NCBI GenBank assembly: GCA_020746105.1
Contig: CM036619.1
Span: forward strand, 16,468,238 to 16,532,237
From: Trogon surrucura
Taxonomy: Eukaryota > Chordata > Aves > Trogoniformes > Trogonidae
Reading direction: 5' to 3'
DNA length: 64,000 nt
The position numbers and the translations under genes were made by a program. Shown here one piece after another: positions 13,101 to 26,258 of the stretch. The first letter of the stretch is position 1. Every line of letters starts with the position of its first letter. Below the pieces are notes generated by a model. The model was given only the letters and a program-made list of their open reading frames with translations. It had not been told where the DNA came from and searched no databases.

Positions 13101-16025
13101 GCCACTTTACTCTGGTTGCTTGTTCACCTCTGCCAGTTGTGTATAAATCCAACACTGGATTCTCTCTGGAAGATATCTCCAGCAGCAACAACTAAGATCC
13201 GTGTCCGAGTTACAGCATCAGGTAGTCATCCCTTAATATATCATTGGAAATATGGAATAAATGTTGGGAAAAAAAAAGGAAAGAAGGAAACTAGCGCTAG
13301 CAGTGACTACCATACCTTAGTTTGAACAGTGAAGCCTCTTTTTTTTTGTATAGTTCTTTCAATATTTTGATAATTCAGAGAATTTTCAATTACAACTGAG
13401 TCACTTTTTTTTTTTTTTCCCCTCTGGTAATATTGTAACTGAATATTGGAAATGATACACCACAGAGAGTATTTTTTGTTTATTTGTTATTTCCCCCCCT
13501 CCCCAATTCCTCTCCAGATAACCCACTGGTTTAGTGATTAGCACCAGAGCCTTTCACACAGTGTTTTGCGCTCAGTTCCCTGGCTGCAGTTCACTCAACC
13601 TTGACGTAAATCTCCAATAAGTACTTTGTGAGAGGTTAGCCTTTTGTGCAGGGTGTGTGAGAAATCCTGCCTGACCAGGTTTGTTACAGAAACCAGTGTC
13701 AAATTGCCTTGCCCCAAGTGTTTGAATATGAAAGAGGGGGATGGGGGTGGGGGGAATCATGCAAAAAAACACCCTCACTCTCCACTTGCAAGAGGCTAAT
13801 TGTTCGGGGGAAAAAACCCTAGTGTTTGGACTCCGAAGTTTTAGTGCTGATCTGCCTATGTCTGGCACTGTCAAGCGATCCCGTGATGATTTACAGTCTG
13901 CAGGTAGAGCAGTGAGTGTGTCATTCATAGAATCCGCCTTCTGTGTCTTGCTTGTCGAGGCTGGTTGCTTTTAATTTAATCTATTTGATCGTACTATTTG
14001 CCTTAGGTGATCAACAACCTTTCATGTAAATCCTAGCCAATCTTATAAAACTAATGGAGAAGAAAAAAAAACACACCAAAACACTAGCACTGTAGTCATG
14101 CCTTCGCTGCTGATGTCAGCGGTGTCATAGGAAGGCAGAAAAGGTATGTAATGCTCCCTTTTTATAAGGAACATCTCCTCCCTTCTTTACCTTTTTTTTT
14201 TTAAAGAAAGTTACATCCTTTGGAAATGGAAACAATACATTATCATATTACCTCAGGGCCTTGTACATGAAAAGCCCATTGAAATCTCTTTGCCATTCTT
14301 CCATATCGTGTAAAAGTAGGTTGCTCCCAAATAGATTTAAATTCAGCATCTGTACTCCTCTGTTTCTGTTAGCAACCTTAACATTAATTGCAGTTACGCA
14401 TTAGCAGAGGTCTTTCAGTTTAACTCTTTCATTCATGAGCAGCAGATCCACAGAGGTTCACGTAAACACTTTGGGTTTGAGGTGGGAGGCTGCTGGAATA
14501 CATTTTGACAAGTCCACCCGTTTTGCCAGAGTATGACAGTAAATGGCAGCAATATCGCTTAATGGGAATGGGGACTCTGGCTTCACAAAGCCAAGAAGCG
14601 ATGCAGGATCTGCAGTGAGGGACAAAAAGCTGCCTCTCCGGCTAAGCAGGCAGGGGAAATGAAATTCTTCAGAAGGGAAGCATTGCACGGAGGCTTGCTG
14701 TGATTTATTTAATGGATCCACTGACTTCAGAGACTCTGGCTTGAAGGTTTTGGTGGGAGGGAAGGGGACAGGAAGGAGGAAAAAGTGCTGGAAGGAAGAG
14801 GGGAAGTCCTCAGTTTTCCCCAAGTATTATGTTTAGTTAGAATAAAACAATAATAAACACAGGCTTTGAAGGCCATTATTTCCTTACTGCTAATTACCTG
14901 CAAGAGACTTGACAGAGAGGTAAAATCTGAATTTGAGCCAGTGAGTAAAATAGAGAAATCACAGCACAGTCTGTCAGTTGTCTTACGTTCCTGAAGAACC
15001 TAAAGTGAGTTGATGCTGATCCATGAGGACTGGTGTTATGTATGTTTCCATCTTTCCTTTCTGTGCTTTGATTATACATTAAAAAACAAAGTGCTTATCG
15101 TAGTGAGTTCCAGTAAAAATTTAGTTACAATGCTTGCAAGACCACTTTGCATTTTGTTATACAACTTCTAAGCATGAAATAATCTCGAAATCTAGTCTGT
15201 TGCTCCAGGCTTTTGAGATGTAATTTTTCATAATGGTTATCAGTATCATCATTGTTTAAAAAATAGTAATATCTTTACAGTGAGGGAGCATTTAAGCATT
15301 ATGATTTGGCATTCAAAACCAGAAAGTGACAAGGTTAAAATTTTCCTTTGCCCCTTTCAGGCTTCTTGCTTGGTAACGTGGTGGTCCTTAACTGCCTGGC
15401 ATTTCTAAAATGGAAAATAGAATTGGATGTGAGATACAGTTACAGAGTTGTGTTGTCAGCCTCCCCCCATGAGGTGCACAGTTCTTGATCATATTTGCTC
15501 TAAATTCCTCATGGGTATGGAGTAGCTGCTGCAGGTAACACTGTTTCTCTCGCTTGCATAATTTATTAGCTCAGACCCCAACTCCGCTTACCCCTAAGAT
15601 GTGAACAGCCCCACTGAGCTGTATCCAGCCGTCAGGATCTTGTTGCAGGGTTAATTCCCTGGTTGCAAGAAGGCTGGGAAGCAAGATAATATATGTTTTT
15701 TAAATCCTTTTCCTTTTGATGTGAGACTTTTGTCTTTAAACTTTGGCTAATTGCCATTCTATTATCTGACGCTGGTATATTTGCCTTTTATATAGCTCTT
15801 TCACCACTGCCTGTATTAGTTCTACTTCCCTTCTGAAGACCCCTGTTTGTTTTCCTTGTTCTGTTTCTGTGTAGAGAGTGGGCTTTCATTGTTGCCTACG
15901 TCTTAGGTTCTTTCCCTCCCCCAGCTACCGTTTTTTTTTTTTTCACTTCTCAACTTTTTACATTGCCTAATTAATTCTTGATAATGCAAAAATGCATTAA
16001 CACCTAGCTTTCTTTTTTTCTTACA
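7157..16025. other. Unique non-coding DNA
   Basis: Nothing recognisable as a gene or interspersed repeat. It holds short poly-A/T tracts (for example the T run before 13420) and C- or G-rich patches at about 13494-13502 and 13738-13752. ORFs at 13572-13928 and 14458-14823 on the minus strand (118 and 121 codons) have no familiar motif. One exon-like segment at 12004-12141 is listed separately. Confidence 0.65.
12004..12141 (+). other. Open exon-like segment, Q-rich, unrecognised
   Basis: A pyrimidine tract ending in TTTAAAG (AG at 12002-12003) precedes a frame open for 45 codons, to TAA at 12139-12141. A second acceptor-like TTTTATTGCAG (AG at 12050-12051) lies in the same frame. The second half reads QGISPPQFHRTAVNTQQREV and then LQQYEESLS. 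That Q-rich, low-hydrophobic composition is more protein-like than neighbouring random frames, while the first half is hydrophobic. There is no clear donor before the stop, so it could be a terminal exon, a pseudogene fragment or chance. I do not recognise a family. Confidence 0.15.
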
Positions 16026-16045
16026 CCCCCCCCCCCCCCCCCCCC
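16026..16045 (+). repeat. Poly-C homopolymer, 20 bases
   Basis: An uninterrupted run of 20 C residues after TTACA. Runs this long are rare in vertebrate DNA, can fold as i-motif/G-quadruplex and are prone to length error in sequencing. It is the first of three long C tracts in this window. Confidence 0.95.
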
Positions 16046-19000
16046 ATTTCCTCATTTGCCCTCAATCATGCAGTCACAGCCCCGACTAGGTCAGATACTA
16101 CTCCAAGTCAGAGTACATAGTTCTTTGAACAATAGCAAAAATTTTAATTAAAACTATCATGGTTCCAAAGAAAAATAAGTAGTCGTTGCCAGCTTGTTTG
16201 CAATAAGTCCAATAACTCAAAAGCTTTTTGCTAACCGCAGCAGCAAGACTGCAGGTGAATATTCTCTTATTTACTCATGGAACACGTAATTAATGTAGTA
16301 TTTTTCCGTCCAACTTGACCACCTTTCCAAAGCTAAGAGCATTTCTTCCTGAATGCAAGCTGCTAGTGTGGATGTAAGCATGTGCTTTGGAAATCTGCTT
16401 GGAATGAGCTGTTAATCCCTGGTGGAGTTGTGACTATTAGCGCTATTATCCAGGCAGTTTTAGGGAGAGTATTGCTAAGCACTAGGAAAGGGCTTCTTCA
16501 GTAGATCTTCTGGGTCCTGTTCTTTCCTGTCCTTGAGCAGATCACTATTGCCATATCTATCAGCTCACTTATCTAATAAATATCTCCTATTGCTAGATTG
16601 TGGTGTTAAAACATCATCATATACACATCAGTACCTCTCTCATAGGTGTAGTTGCTTGAAACATTTTCAGATGAGGCTTTTGAACAGAACAAAACCTACC
16701 AACCAAATCATTTACAGCAGTTCCCCCTCATTATATTATTGTAAAAATAATACAATTTTTGCACTTAGTTTTGTAATCTTGAAGTGAAGCTACTGTGTAA
16801 GTCCAGAAATACTATTACTATAAAACACCTGCAATAAGCATGAACTTAAAGTGCATAAAATGCATATGATAAGGCATGCTAATTTACAAAAGGTTCTACT
16901 TTATTAAAAAAAAGGAGAGGAATGAGGAAAGAAAAAACACTGGTGTGTGATTTACACTTCTTCATCACCCTTGCAATGAGTCTTTTTCTGTTAGCAGCTT
17001 GAGATTTCATAACCGTTAACAAGCCAGCCATGACTGCTCAACTTCAATACATCGACAGCCCAAAGAAGAGCTACTAATTAACCCCGGTGACTGGTGTGGT
17101 GACAGCTTGGCTATTGAGAGCTGTCACGCCAGGACGTTACTGCTGTTAGTTTTCAACATGGGGCAGTATTGGGGTTCACTTGAGGATTGTCAAGAGGGAG
17201 AAGGAAGATGGTTGGAGTGGAAGGGTTAGATTTTCCAGTCTGACCCCTGGTCACTTTGTTGTACATTGGATGGGAATTCCTTTGACGTAAGACACAGCTC
17301 AACTGAAGGCTGCAGAACATTGTCTAAAATTAGGAGTGTGGTTAATTCCAGTGCTGCCTAATGTTAGTACAGTATTTTAAAGCTCTTGGTTTTTTTTGAA
17401 CTGTGATATTTATGATGTCCCAACCAGGGATTTGTTCCCCTCTGAGCTGGATTGTAGGGCAATGCCGCAGACCATGGAATTCATCGTGGCATGACGGCAT
17501 TTAAAACCTCAGTCGAACCTTGTTCAGTATCTGCAATGTTTTCTATTCTGAGCCCAAAGAACAACTCAGTGCTGTGACTAAAGATAAATAGTGCAATATT
17601 GTCAACATCCTGTAGATGTTACGTTGCAACTGTGCAAAATCATTGGGTTGGTCACTTACTGGTACCTTAATGTTGGGTCTGGTGGTGAGCTTTAGGGAGT
17701 GTATTAGAGACAAGTTTCTTTTATGTTCCATTGCGGTTTATGCAGTCTGCGAAGGAAATGCTCACTGGCCTTCTTATGGCAGCCAAGTCTTCTGGGTGGG
17801 TTTTTCCTAGGAATAGGAGGGGTTATTTTTGTCTTTAATTTTCTTTTTTTTTTTTTTTTTTTTTTTTTGTTCCGTACTGCTCAGAAGACAGTTCATTTTC
17901 ACTGTTTCATAGGCAGAGTGTGACAAGGTCAGGTCTGAACTGACTACAGTTTCTTGGTGCACCTTCCTAGATTGTTGTGTTTGCTGTAAGCACCCTGAAA
18001 TCACCCAGACTTTTAAACTCAAATGTTTCACCCACCTAAACCGTTCATTCTGTTCTTTAAAACAAGAAAACAGATTACCAAAGTGACAACTCCAGCAGAT
18101 TCTGTCTGGTACACCTGTCCCACCTCATTCATGAATGGGTGCAAGTATTAATACTTGCTAAGGAAAGGATGAGCTGTGCAACTGTGATATTGTCTCTCTG
18201 TAAGAAGTTTGCTTTAAGGATCCTGAACGGGTAGGCAAAGGAAAGACAGCTTGGTGCTCTTCAGAGTGACTGTGCTGTGCGTGTCCACCAAGTATTTAAA
18301 CTGATGGCATTCCTCCTTCCCTTACCCTGTCTGTCTCCTTGAAGCTTAGGTTTCAGTATGTTTTCAGAGTGCATGATATTGACTGACCTTGACTTTGAGG
18401 AACCAGTAAATTCACATTGCGTTTACTGATATTGAAAGAACAGTCCTAAGAGTAAATCTATAAGGCTCTGTTACTGATTTCTATCACGATTTACAGAAAT
18501 CAAGGGACTTGATGAACTTACTTTAAATTAATTTTTGATCCAGGTGAAGCAAACCATAATCCTAGTGTTCAAATTTTTAAAATCAGTGCTTTTGGTAGTT
18601 TGAAATAACTAGATTCCTTCACTCCTAACAATGGCTAGATAGTGTTCCTTGAGAGACTGTTTGACAGAACTGCAAGCCAGGATTTGCTCAGCATGGTGGG
18701 TGTCCATACCACAGAGGACTGAACTGAGGTATTGTCTCTGCAAAATTAATCTAGAAAATCCCTTTTTTATCACTATATAAGCATTCCAGAAGTTTTTTTT
18801 ATGTTGTTATTGTCATTAATAATACAAAGACCCTTGCAATTCCATTGCCACAAGAAGAAATGAATTGTGTATTTGAGAACTTCAGCATCAGTTTAAGGGT
18901 GGGAAAAGGAAGGAAGGAAGGAAGACAATATACACATTTTCATAAGGTCACACCAAGTAACTACAATAATTATAGATTTAAAAGTCTTTCTCAAAACTGT

Positions 19001-22000
19001 TACAAAATGATGTAATGGAGATTACAAAAATGATGCAAAATTACTTATTAGTGTAAACAAATGTCCGTAAGTTTAATTCATTGACCCTAGAATGAATGTA
19101 ATTTGATGTTTATTGTTAATGTTATTTGGATTAGGAAATTATGGTGGGAAGCTGGAATTTAGTGCCAGTGGTTAATGCATTTAGCATTTAATAATTTAGT
19201 TGCTTTAAAATGATGCTCATACAATCTGTGTCCATGGAAGGATGTATCTTCTCACATGCTTCTACAGTTTGGATTTGTTCCATTTACTAACCTTACTGTA
19301 ACTATTCTTAAGCATTTGATGCCAGTGTTTCAATGCAGTATATTGTTGTCAAGGATCCGCCTGTGTCTTAACGCTTCTGTTTGAGTTTGATGGATTCCTT
19401 AGTATGTAAATACATCCTTAATGTTATGTTTTATTTTTTCTTTACTATCTGTGGATAGTAAAATGCAAATGATCACACATTTCTAACAGGACTTTCCATC
19501 TTAGTGTCTCAACACTGTGAAAACACACATCAAAATTGCGACAATCACGTAGTTTGCAAGTATATTACACTGCTGCTTTTCTTTTCCTTGCAGTTCCATT
19601 CTTCTCATCCAAAAAGAAAGACTGAACTTGATAGAATACTGTTTTCTCAAGTGCTCTATAGTTTTTTATCATTTTGTCAAATTTTATTATTCACAAGTAA
19701 AAGGAGATGAGATTGTAATATTGTTGTAGGACCTTCAGGGATGGCCGATTAAGTCCTCTGTATTCGTAAAAAAAGAAGCCACTAGTTTTGATAACCTTAA
19801 TCCACTTTTTAGGGAAATTCCAGCCTCTCCTTTTAATGAACAGAACACTTTTCTCTTATTTGCAGATTGTGAGACTCTCACTAAATTGGGCTCTGTGCAT
19901 GTCTATCCAGCTGGTTTGTCACAGACGGTATTCATGATTTCTAAAGCTGTGTAGGGTAACGAAGAACATAGCACAATACAGGCATAATAACTTGTACAGT
20001 GCTTGCTCATTGCAGTGCCTCACCACTAATGTGTATAAATACCTACTGCAATTGAGCATGACATTTGCAGAGGGATCAACTCCAAAAACATATTGAGTGT
20101 ACACACTCTAATTTTTCTTTACACGTCCCTCAAGGTGAAGATGGATGTTGCAGTCTGTCAGCCTATCATCACTCTGAGCACTTTCCTCGCCTTATGTGCT
20201 CTGTTTCCTTCTCCTTTAAATGTGTGTTATTTTTTAATTTTTTGATAGAGATTAAAATTGTTTAGAGGGGATCATTCTGTATCTTTTGGGGACAGATTCT
20301 CAGCTGCATTTCTATGTAGGAACAAGTCTCCTTCTGAAGGCATACATGCACCATAGAAATATATTGATTTTATAAAAAAAGATTTTTCCATAAATGTGTG
20401 ACTCTTAACAATGTAGATTTACTGAAGGTGATGACATATTACTGAAATACTATAATAAGCTTTGTAGTGCTTCCTTTCAGATAGTCACTGAAAATTCTAA
20501 TGAACTTCAACCATTAGTTGTTTTTTCCCATTTCAACCACGAAAGCTGGCCTTCCTCAGTTTGTTTGGTAACTCTATATCCAGTAACAGGTACATGTATT
20601 TACAGGAACAGACCCACCTTATTTTATTTGTATTCTTATTTCATATGTATTCGCAGAAGGAAGAGGGGCCTTTCTAGTATGCGCTAATGGATGGTGCTAT
20701 CTTCTCTGTGAACCTTCCATAGGCAAGCTGCTCAACTCCATGCGTACTCAATCATGCTCAAGAGTTTTACATCATGTCAAGTCTTCCCTTTATATCATTT
20801 GACCAGATTAGCTATAAAAGGAAAGGAAGTCTAAGCTGATTTAAGTAGTTCCTTCCTACAAGATTAGTCGCAATGTAAGTGTGAAGCATTATGAAATTAT
20901 TAAAAGGCAAAAAAAAAGAATAGCTGGTAAACAGAGAAAGAAACATTTTTTTTTAATGAGGCAGTTCTCTAGGTCTTTGGTTTTGGTCTTGTTTTTTTTT
21001 AGGAATGTAAGAAAGTAGGGTACTTCTGGCTATTGTGAGCAGAAGAATTTGCCATGACTGCTCTTGATTTCCATATGTAGTTACTTTGTTTGTTTTCCTC
21101 TTACTACTCTTTGATATAGAATAGTTTCTTCCTGTCTTTCATTAGACTGATCATGCCGTGTACCCCCATGCTCATATAGAAAAGAACTGTAGCAAGGAAA
21201 GAAGTCATGCCTAACACATCTGATAGTATTTCCACGTTCATATGAAAGCTCTGAAAATCCTTGATAGTTTATTAGATAGTTATGTGAGGGGGGTGTTCTT
21301 AACTTTCACGCTGAAGAGCTTATTGTTAACGAAGTAGGTATTAAAGGGACTGACTTGTACATCTGCATTGCATCAGTTTAGGCATGGATGGCTGGGTAAC
21401 CAAAACCTGCTGGACTTAGTTGAAAAATTAATTATTGTCTAAATGTCATATGTTACAAATTCTATAACACAGAAAAAGATTGAAAATATGAGAAAAAAGA
21501 TAAAAAGAATATACAGAGAAGCACTTTTTTGTGGAGTAAGAGTTTTAACCTACGACTCTTATATCCCTTGAGCTTTGTTCATTCTCTACTACTTGCTCCA
21601 AAATCGCCTCAGCTGAGCAAATGTCATGTGAAATATTGTATGGGTTAATCAGTAATCGCATGCAAACAGCTATTACCTATCTGGGCACAGTGCTTGAGTG
21701 TGCATTGCAGAACAGCTGTCAGGCTGCTTTGGAAGCTTCCTTTTCTCAATTTTTTTCACTGAAATGTCGGGATATCTCCCCATCTCTAGATATAGTGAAT
21801 GCTTTTTAAAAAAATATTGAGTAAAGATAATTATTCTCATTGCCTTCCCTCCCTTGTCCATTGCTTTCATACATTATTTTAGATTCTCTTCTTGGTAGTG
21901 TTTTGGGGGGATCAAAGTACTTATTGCTAGATAATTGAATTTATGTTGTGTTACATCTGATATTGAGTTTGGACATGTAGTCTGATGGGGAGTGTGGTAA

Positions 22001-22661
22001 TCAGGAGGGTAGCCTATGACAATTTATCTAGGTTGATTTGCTTTTCTTCCAGAAATCACTGAAAGCAGGAATGTTACCACAGGTTTCCGACTTGTCACGG
22101 CTTTTTTATTTCTGTAGGGAGAGCGAGCGATCATACCTATATAAACGGAAAACTCTGCATGTTGGTAGTTGCTATCCTCTGTCATTTCCTCTCCAAAGGA
22201 CCTAATGCTTCTCCTTCCCAATCTGAAACATATTCTTATTTAGCATCCCCATTTCCACCAGACTGCGTGTGAACGCGAGTGCCCCGAACGCCATGCTTTG
22301 GCTTGAGTAGGGAAGCAAAAGAGTTTCAGAGAGGTCAGTAGGTGGGGGATGACACTGGGGATTTCACCGTCGGCTGAACTGGACGTGCAGCGAGGTTGCA
22401 TGTGCCCTGTGCCGTCAGCTTCACGTGTTGCCTCCCTGACTGCACCTGGAGCACCCCGCTCTCTCTGAGCCACGTTTTGTTTTGGCTGTCTCCGGTAAAT
22501 GGTATGTGATTGACTTTCACATGCTGACAAAAAGCATTGTTGCATATCACCAAATCTGCCTTTGCTACTGAGCTTCGTATTGGCGAATGAACCAGAAGAA
22601 CTTGTACTTCCAGTAGGAGTGGTTTGATGCTGCTGGTACGCCTTTCTTGTGGCTTTGTGTG
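16046..22661. other. Unique non-coding DNA
   Basis: No recognisable gene. Contains the T25 tract at 17844-17868, a (GGAA) microsatellite at about 18904-18924 and several shorter A/T runs. The region from 22240 to 22600 is G/C-richer and gives overlapping ORFs on the minus strand, but the longest one reads through a poly-C tract and is not credible as a gene. Confidence 0.65.
17844..17868 (+). repeat. Poly-T homopolymer, 25 bases
   Basis: An uninterrupted T25 run. No retroposed body is recognisable on the side where a poly-A tail would attach, so it is treated as a simple homopolymer and not as the tail of a retrocopy. Confidence 0.93.
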
Positions 22662-22693
22662 CCCCCTCCCCCCCCCCCCCCCCCCCCCCCCCC
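22662..22693 (+). repeat. Poly-C tract, C5-T-C26
   Basis: Five C, one T and then 26 uninterrupted C. On the minus strand it is a G tract able to form quadruplexes. A minus-strand ORF spanning 22240-22734 reads it as a poly-glycine run; that is an artefact of the tract. Confidence 0.95.
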
Positions 22694-25600
22694 AGCATTT
22701 GGGGGTGGAGATTGTTTGTTTCTTTAACTGGCATATTATGATAACAGAATCAAGAGATAAGATTTAATCAAGGTATGTAATGTAAATACATAATAAAACA
22801 GTAAAACATGTAAATAAGATCCTATTGGTACCCTGGCTTTTTGAACTGTACTTTTTGCTGTGTTTTCGTATGATGTAAGTGTAGTGCTCTTATTCTTGGT
22901 AGAACTTCTGAAGGGAAGATTTTAAATTCCTTTTTTCTCAAGCTAAGGTTATGTTTCATGTTAAATAACAAAAGTGAAATGAGATTGCAATCTGCTGAAT
23001 GAAGAACGACATTGTATTCAGCCATTTTCTTTAGATGGTATCTTATCAGTATGTGATTTTACTTATATACACTGGAATGAGATATATCAATTATAACTCT
23101 CATTTATCACTGCCAGCAGCTATATGGCACATTTCAGAGCCCTCATGTAGACTATTCTTTCTGCAGTCTGCTACCAACCTAGGCTGTTGGCTAAAACATG
23201 AGGTGCAGGGTGAAAGGGAGAGTAAATCCAGTGCAACCAAAGGCTCAGCAGCAAGTTCTAGAGTGTGTCCTGTTCCCCCTAAATTCCATGTAAACTTCTT
23301 GTCTTGAACGAGCATGTTCCCTGTCTCTCATGACAGAAAAGGATGTGGAAACAATTACTCAACATGAGTCATAAAAGAGATAAACCCTGAAAGATAGACA
23401 AAAAAATGTTTATCCTGTGCTGAGCCACATTAGCCCAAGGCTGTGAAGTCTTATTTCCATGTCATGCCCTGGTTCTGAACTGTTTGTCTGAGGCCCTTTT
23501 GCAGACAGCTGCTGAAAGTAAAAGGTCACAGTGCAGCAGCTTTAAAGAACCTGCTTCAGCCATATAAAAGTCACCAAAAGAAATAGGAAACCAGTCTGTC
23601 TAGTTTGTTGGGAGACTTAACCTTCCCGGTGTAGCATCTTCAGCAGCAAGAGGCTTTTGATAAGCTGATACCATGACATATATGCCTCTAATTCAGTTGA
23701 TTAAGAGTGAGTATATTATGAAAGATTGTTCTTCACCACTGCTGTAAAAGTAGCAATCTTAGCCCAGAGTGGTGTTTGTTTTTGGTTTTTTTTGTTACAA
23801 TAGTTAGCCTTGCTCTCACTGCAGAATTAAGAAAAATTGCTAATCATTACAGACATGTCAGCTTGTCCTGAAGTTGGAAAGATGTGTTGTTTTTTGTCCA
23901 AGGCTGAAAACATACCAGAAGAGTGATTCTTTTTAATGCTTTCTCTGTGGCATCCTACCTTTAATTTGAAAGTATGACTAAGTCATTGTGGATTCGGCTT
24001 CTCACTCGTGACAGTTATTTGTAGAAGTTTTCTTTATGATTATAAAGAAAACTTAACCAAGAGTCTCCTTTGTAATGTGTCAGTACCTAAGCAACCTACA
24101 TGCTGTGTGCTTTCTGCTCTGCGTTTGTGTCTTCTGCAATCTCCAGACTGGTAAAAGAACCTTTTATCTTACCTTTAAAATAATAAAAGAGAAAAGAAAA
24201 AAAGTTGCTCTACCTAATCTAAAGATTAAAAACACAAACCCAACAACAAAACTAACTGAGGATTCGATTAGTTTTACCCAAATGTTTCCAGAATGTTAGT
24301 TAGCTGGGAACATGCCTGATTGCTTAATGTGGAAAGATCTCGTTGCCTAATGGAAGGATCTAGCATGTCTGCTGCATGTTAGACAGCGTATCCTGAATCC
24401 AGCCAGTTTGTGCCAAAAGCACATGTATAATCAAGAGAGAGCGCCTGGTTCTGTGAGATGACAGAGAATATTTAGGTTACGAATTGCCTCTTCCCACTGG
24501 CAGTGAAGGGAGCCTAGGGTTAGATTTCTGAAGCTCGGCAACAGAAGAATCGTTTCTGTGATGCCGAGATCTTTTCATTTAAAACCCCGGCAATTAGAGA
24601 CCTTTAGGTTAAATACAGATTTCTGTTCTTCCATATGGTGCTTGTTTGCAGAACTCTCACTCTGTGTTGTTAGACACTGATATAACTGTGCTATGGCTTT
24701 GTTGGGCATGTTGTGCATCCTGCAGAGACTTTTATCTCTACTGTCTATCAAGGGTACTTTGGGTTTGATACGAATTATTAATAGCAGTAAAGTCTTTATT
24801 TCTAGATCCCTATAATCTGCTGGGTTTTTTTTGTATTTTTATCTCTGAAGAAATTCTAGAGATGAGAATCTGAATTTATACCGTGCTGTTGTGTATGTTC
24901 ATCACAGTGTGTGTTCATCTTTTGCCCAGAACCGCGCTATTGCCGGCAACAAAGTGCAAGTTCCAGAAACTGAGCCAGATACTGAGCTTTTTCTAGTGAT
25001 GCATCTTCACAAAACCCAACCTTTACAATTAATAGCTCTGCTTATGGTGTTTCAGTCTAAGTAAAATAAAGTTTAATTTTGGTAACTATACTAGTCACAG
25101 TCTATTAAAAAAAAAGATAATAGTGATCATGAGTTGAATGACATTTTGGTTCTATTGAGAAAGATATTTCTAAACATATAAATGAAGCCACACAAAAATG
25201 TGATTTCGTTTAAGAACAGTGGAACAAACATGGAAGATAATCAAAAGGTTGGAAGAGGTTGAATATATAGTTGTGAAACAGTAAGCAGTAAGTGTGGTCT
25301 TGCTTCCGCCCAAGCCAAGGTTTTTATATAAAATTCCCATGTTCCAAGTCCTTTGTCCAGGTTTAAACAGAATTCTTAGTTGTGGTCCAGAGATACTGCA
25401 AATGAATGCCTGCTTAATTGTCATATGCATTAAGCTTTAATGTATGTTTGGTAAATAGCACAGTCAGCTGGGAGGGACAGTCATTGTTATAGTGAGGAAA
25501 TGTGATACCTTTGTGTCAGTGTTTGAACACTGCAAAGTTCAGATTTTTTTTTTTTGTGAAACATGTTCAGAAAGGAGACAACATAAAATCGTACTGAGTC

Positions 25601-26215
25601 TTTTCCACAAAACTCAAGTGGGGATTCAATTTACTTTATTTGCCAGTGGTTCCCTGAAGTTGGTTGCCTATTTACTTGGAACGTGCTGCTTTCTTAACTT
25701 TTTGAAAAAAAAAAAAAGTAATAAAAATAAATAAATTTACAAAATTTGTATGTTTATCTTTAGGGAGGGCATATATATATATCTCCTTTCTTGACTTTCC
25801 ACATGAATTTGAATTTTTCAATATTTTTATCCTTTGGAAATATTTGTAATGCTATACTAAAATTTTAACCTTTTTTGTTAAGTGTTCAGACAAAACTTAG
25901 AAGAAAAGCTCACTTATTTTTATACTTGTGGGAGTTTAGGAGGTATGCAGAATGACAGTATAGTCACTTTTGCAGTAAAATTTCACTTTACTGGCCAAAT
26001 GGCTGATAAACAAACCTCTTCAGATCACTAGAAATTCAGTGCTTGAGTTTGACGTTATTGGCAAGGTTCTAGGTCCTTTGATCATCTGTGAGTGATCGGC
26101 CATGAGGTTAGATCCCGAGGTGATGATGTTTTATATGGAGAAAAATTAATAGTTTAGTCTTAAATTATTTTTTAAAAATATAGAGATCATTCTTGCCCCT
26201 GTTTCTGTCTTCACT
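22694..26215. other. Unique non-coding DNA
   Basis: No recognisable gene or interspersed repeat. Contains an A13 run at 25705-25717, an (AT)6 microsatellite at 25771-25782 and the perfect 13-bp inverted repeat at 24025-24054 (listed separately). Confidence 0.65.
24025..24054. repeat. Perfect 13-bp inverted repeat, 4-base loop
   Basis: The left arm AAGTTTTCTTTAT (24025-24037) and right arm ATAAAGAAAACTT (24042-24054) are exact reverse complements around the loop GATT. The hairpin is too short for a microRNA precursor, and there is no T run typical of a pol III terminator right after it. It may be chance or a small extrudable cruciform. Confidence 0.8.
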
Positions 26216-26222
26216 CCCCCGC

Positions 26223-26257
<35 letters not shown>
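26216..26257 (+). repeat. Compound poly-C / poly-A tract (C5-G-C26-G-A9)
   Basis: Five C, a G, 26 uninterrupted C, a G and nine A. This is the longest low-complexity G/C tract of the window and matches the 22.7 kb tract in longest run length (26). Confidence 0.95.

Positions 26258-26258
<1 letters not shown>

Noticed and set aside
13572-13928. 118-codon minus-strand ORF, with an overlapping plus-strand ORF
   Set aside because: Open frames on both strands indicate few stop triplets rather than coding; no motif.
14458-14823. 121-codon minus-strand ORF
   Set aside because: Low-complexity S/P/F-rich translation of purine-rich plus-strand DNA; no recognisable domain.
17844-17868. T25 as the poly-A tail of a minus-strand retrocopy
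   Set aside because: No open or recognisable retroposed body and no flanking duplication seen.
22240-22734. 164-codon minus-strand ORF
   Set aside because: It reads through the C26 tract as poly-glycine and has no domain or family resemblance; a composition artefact.
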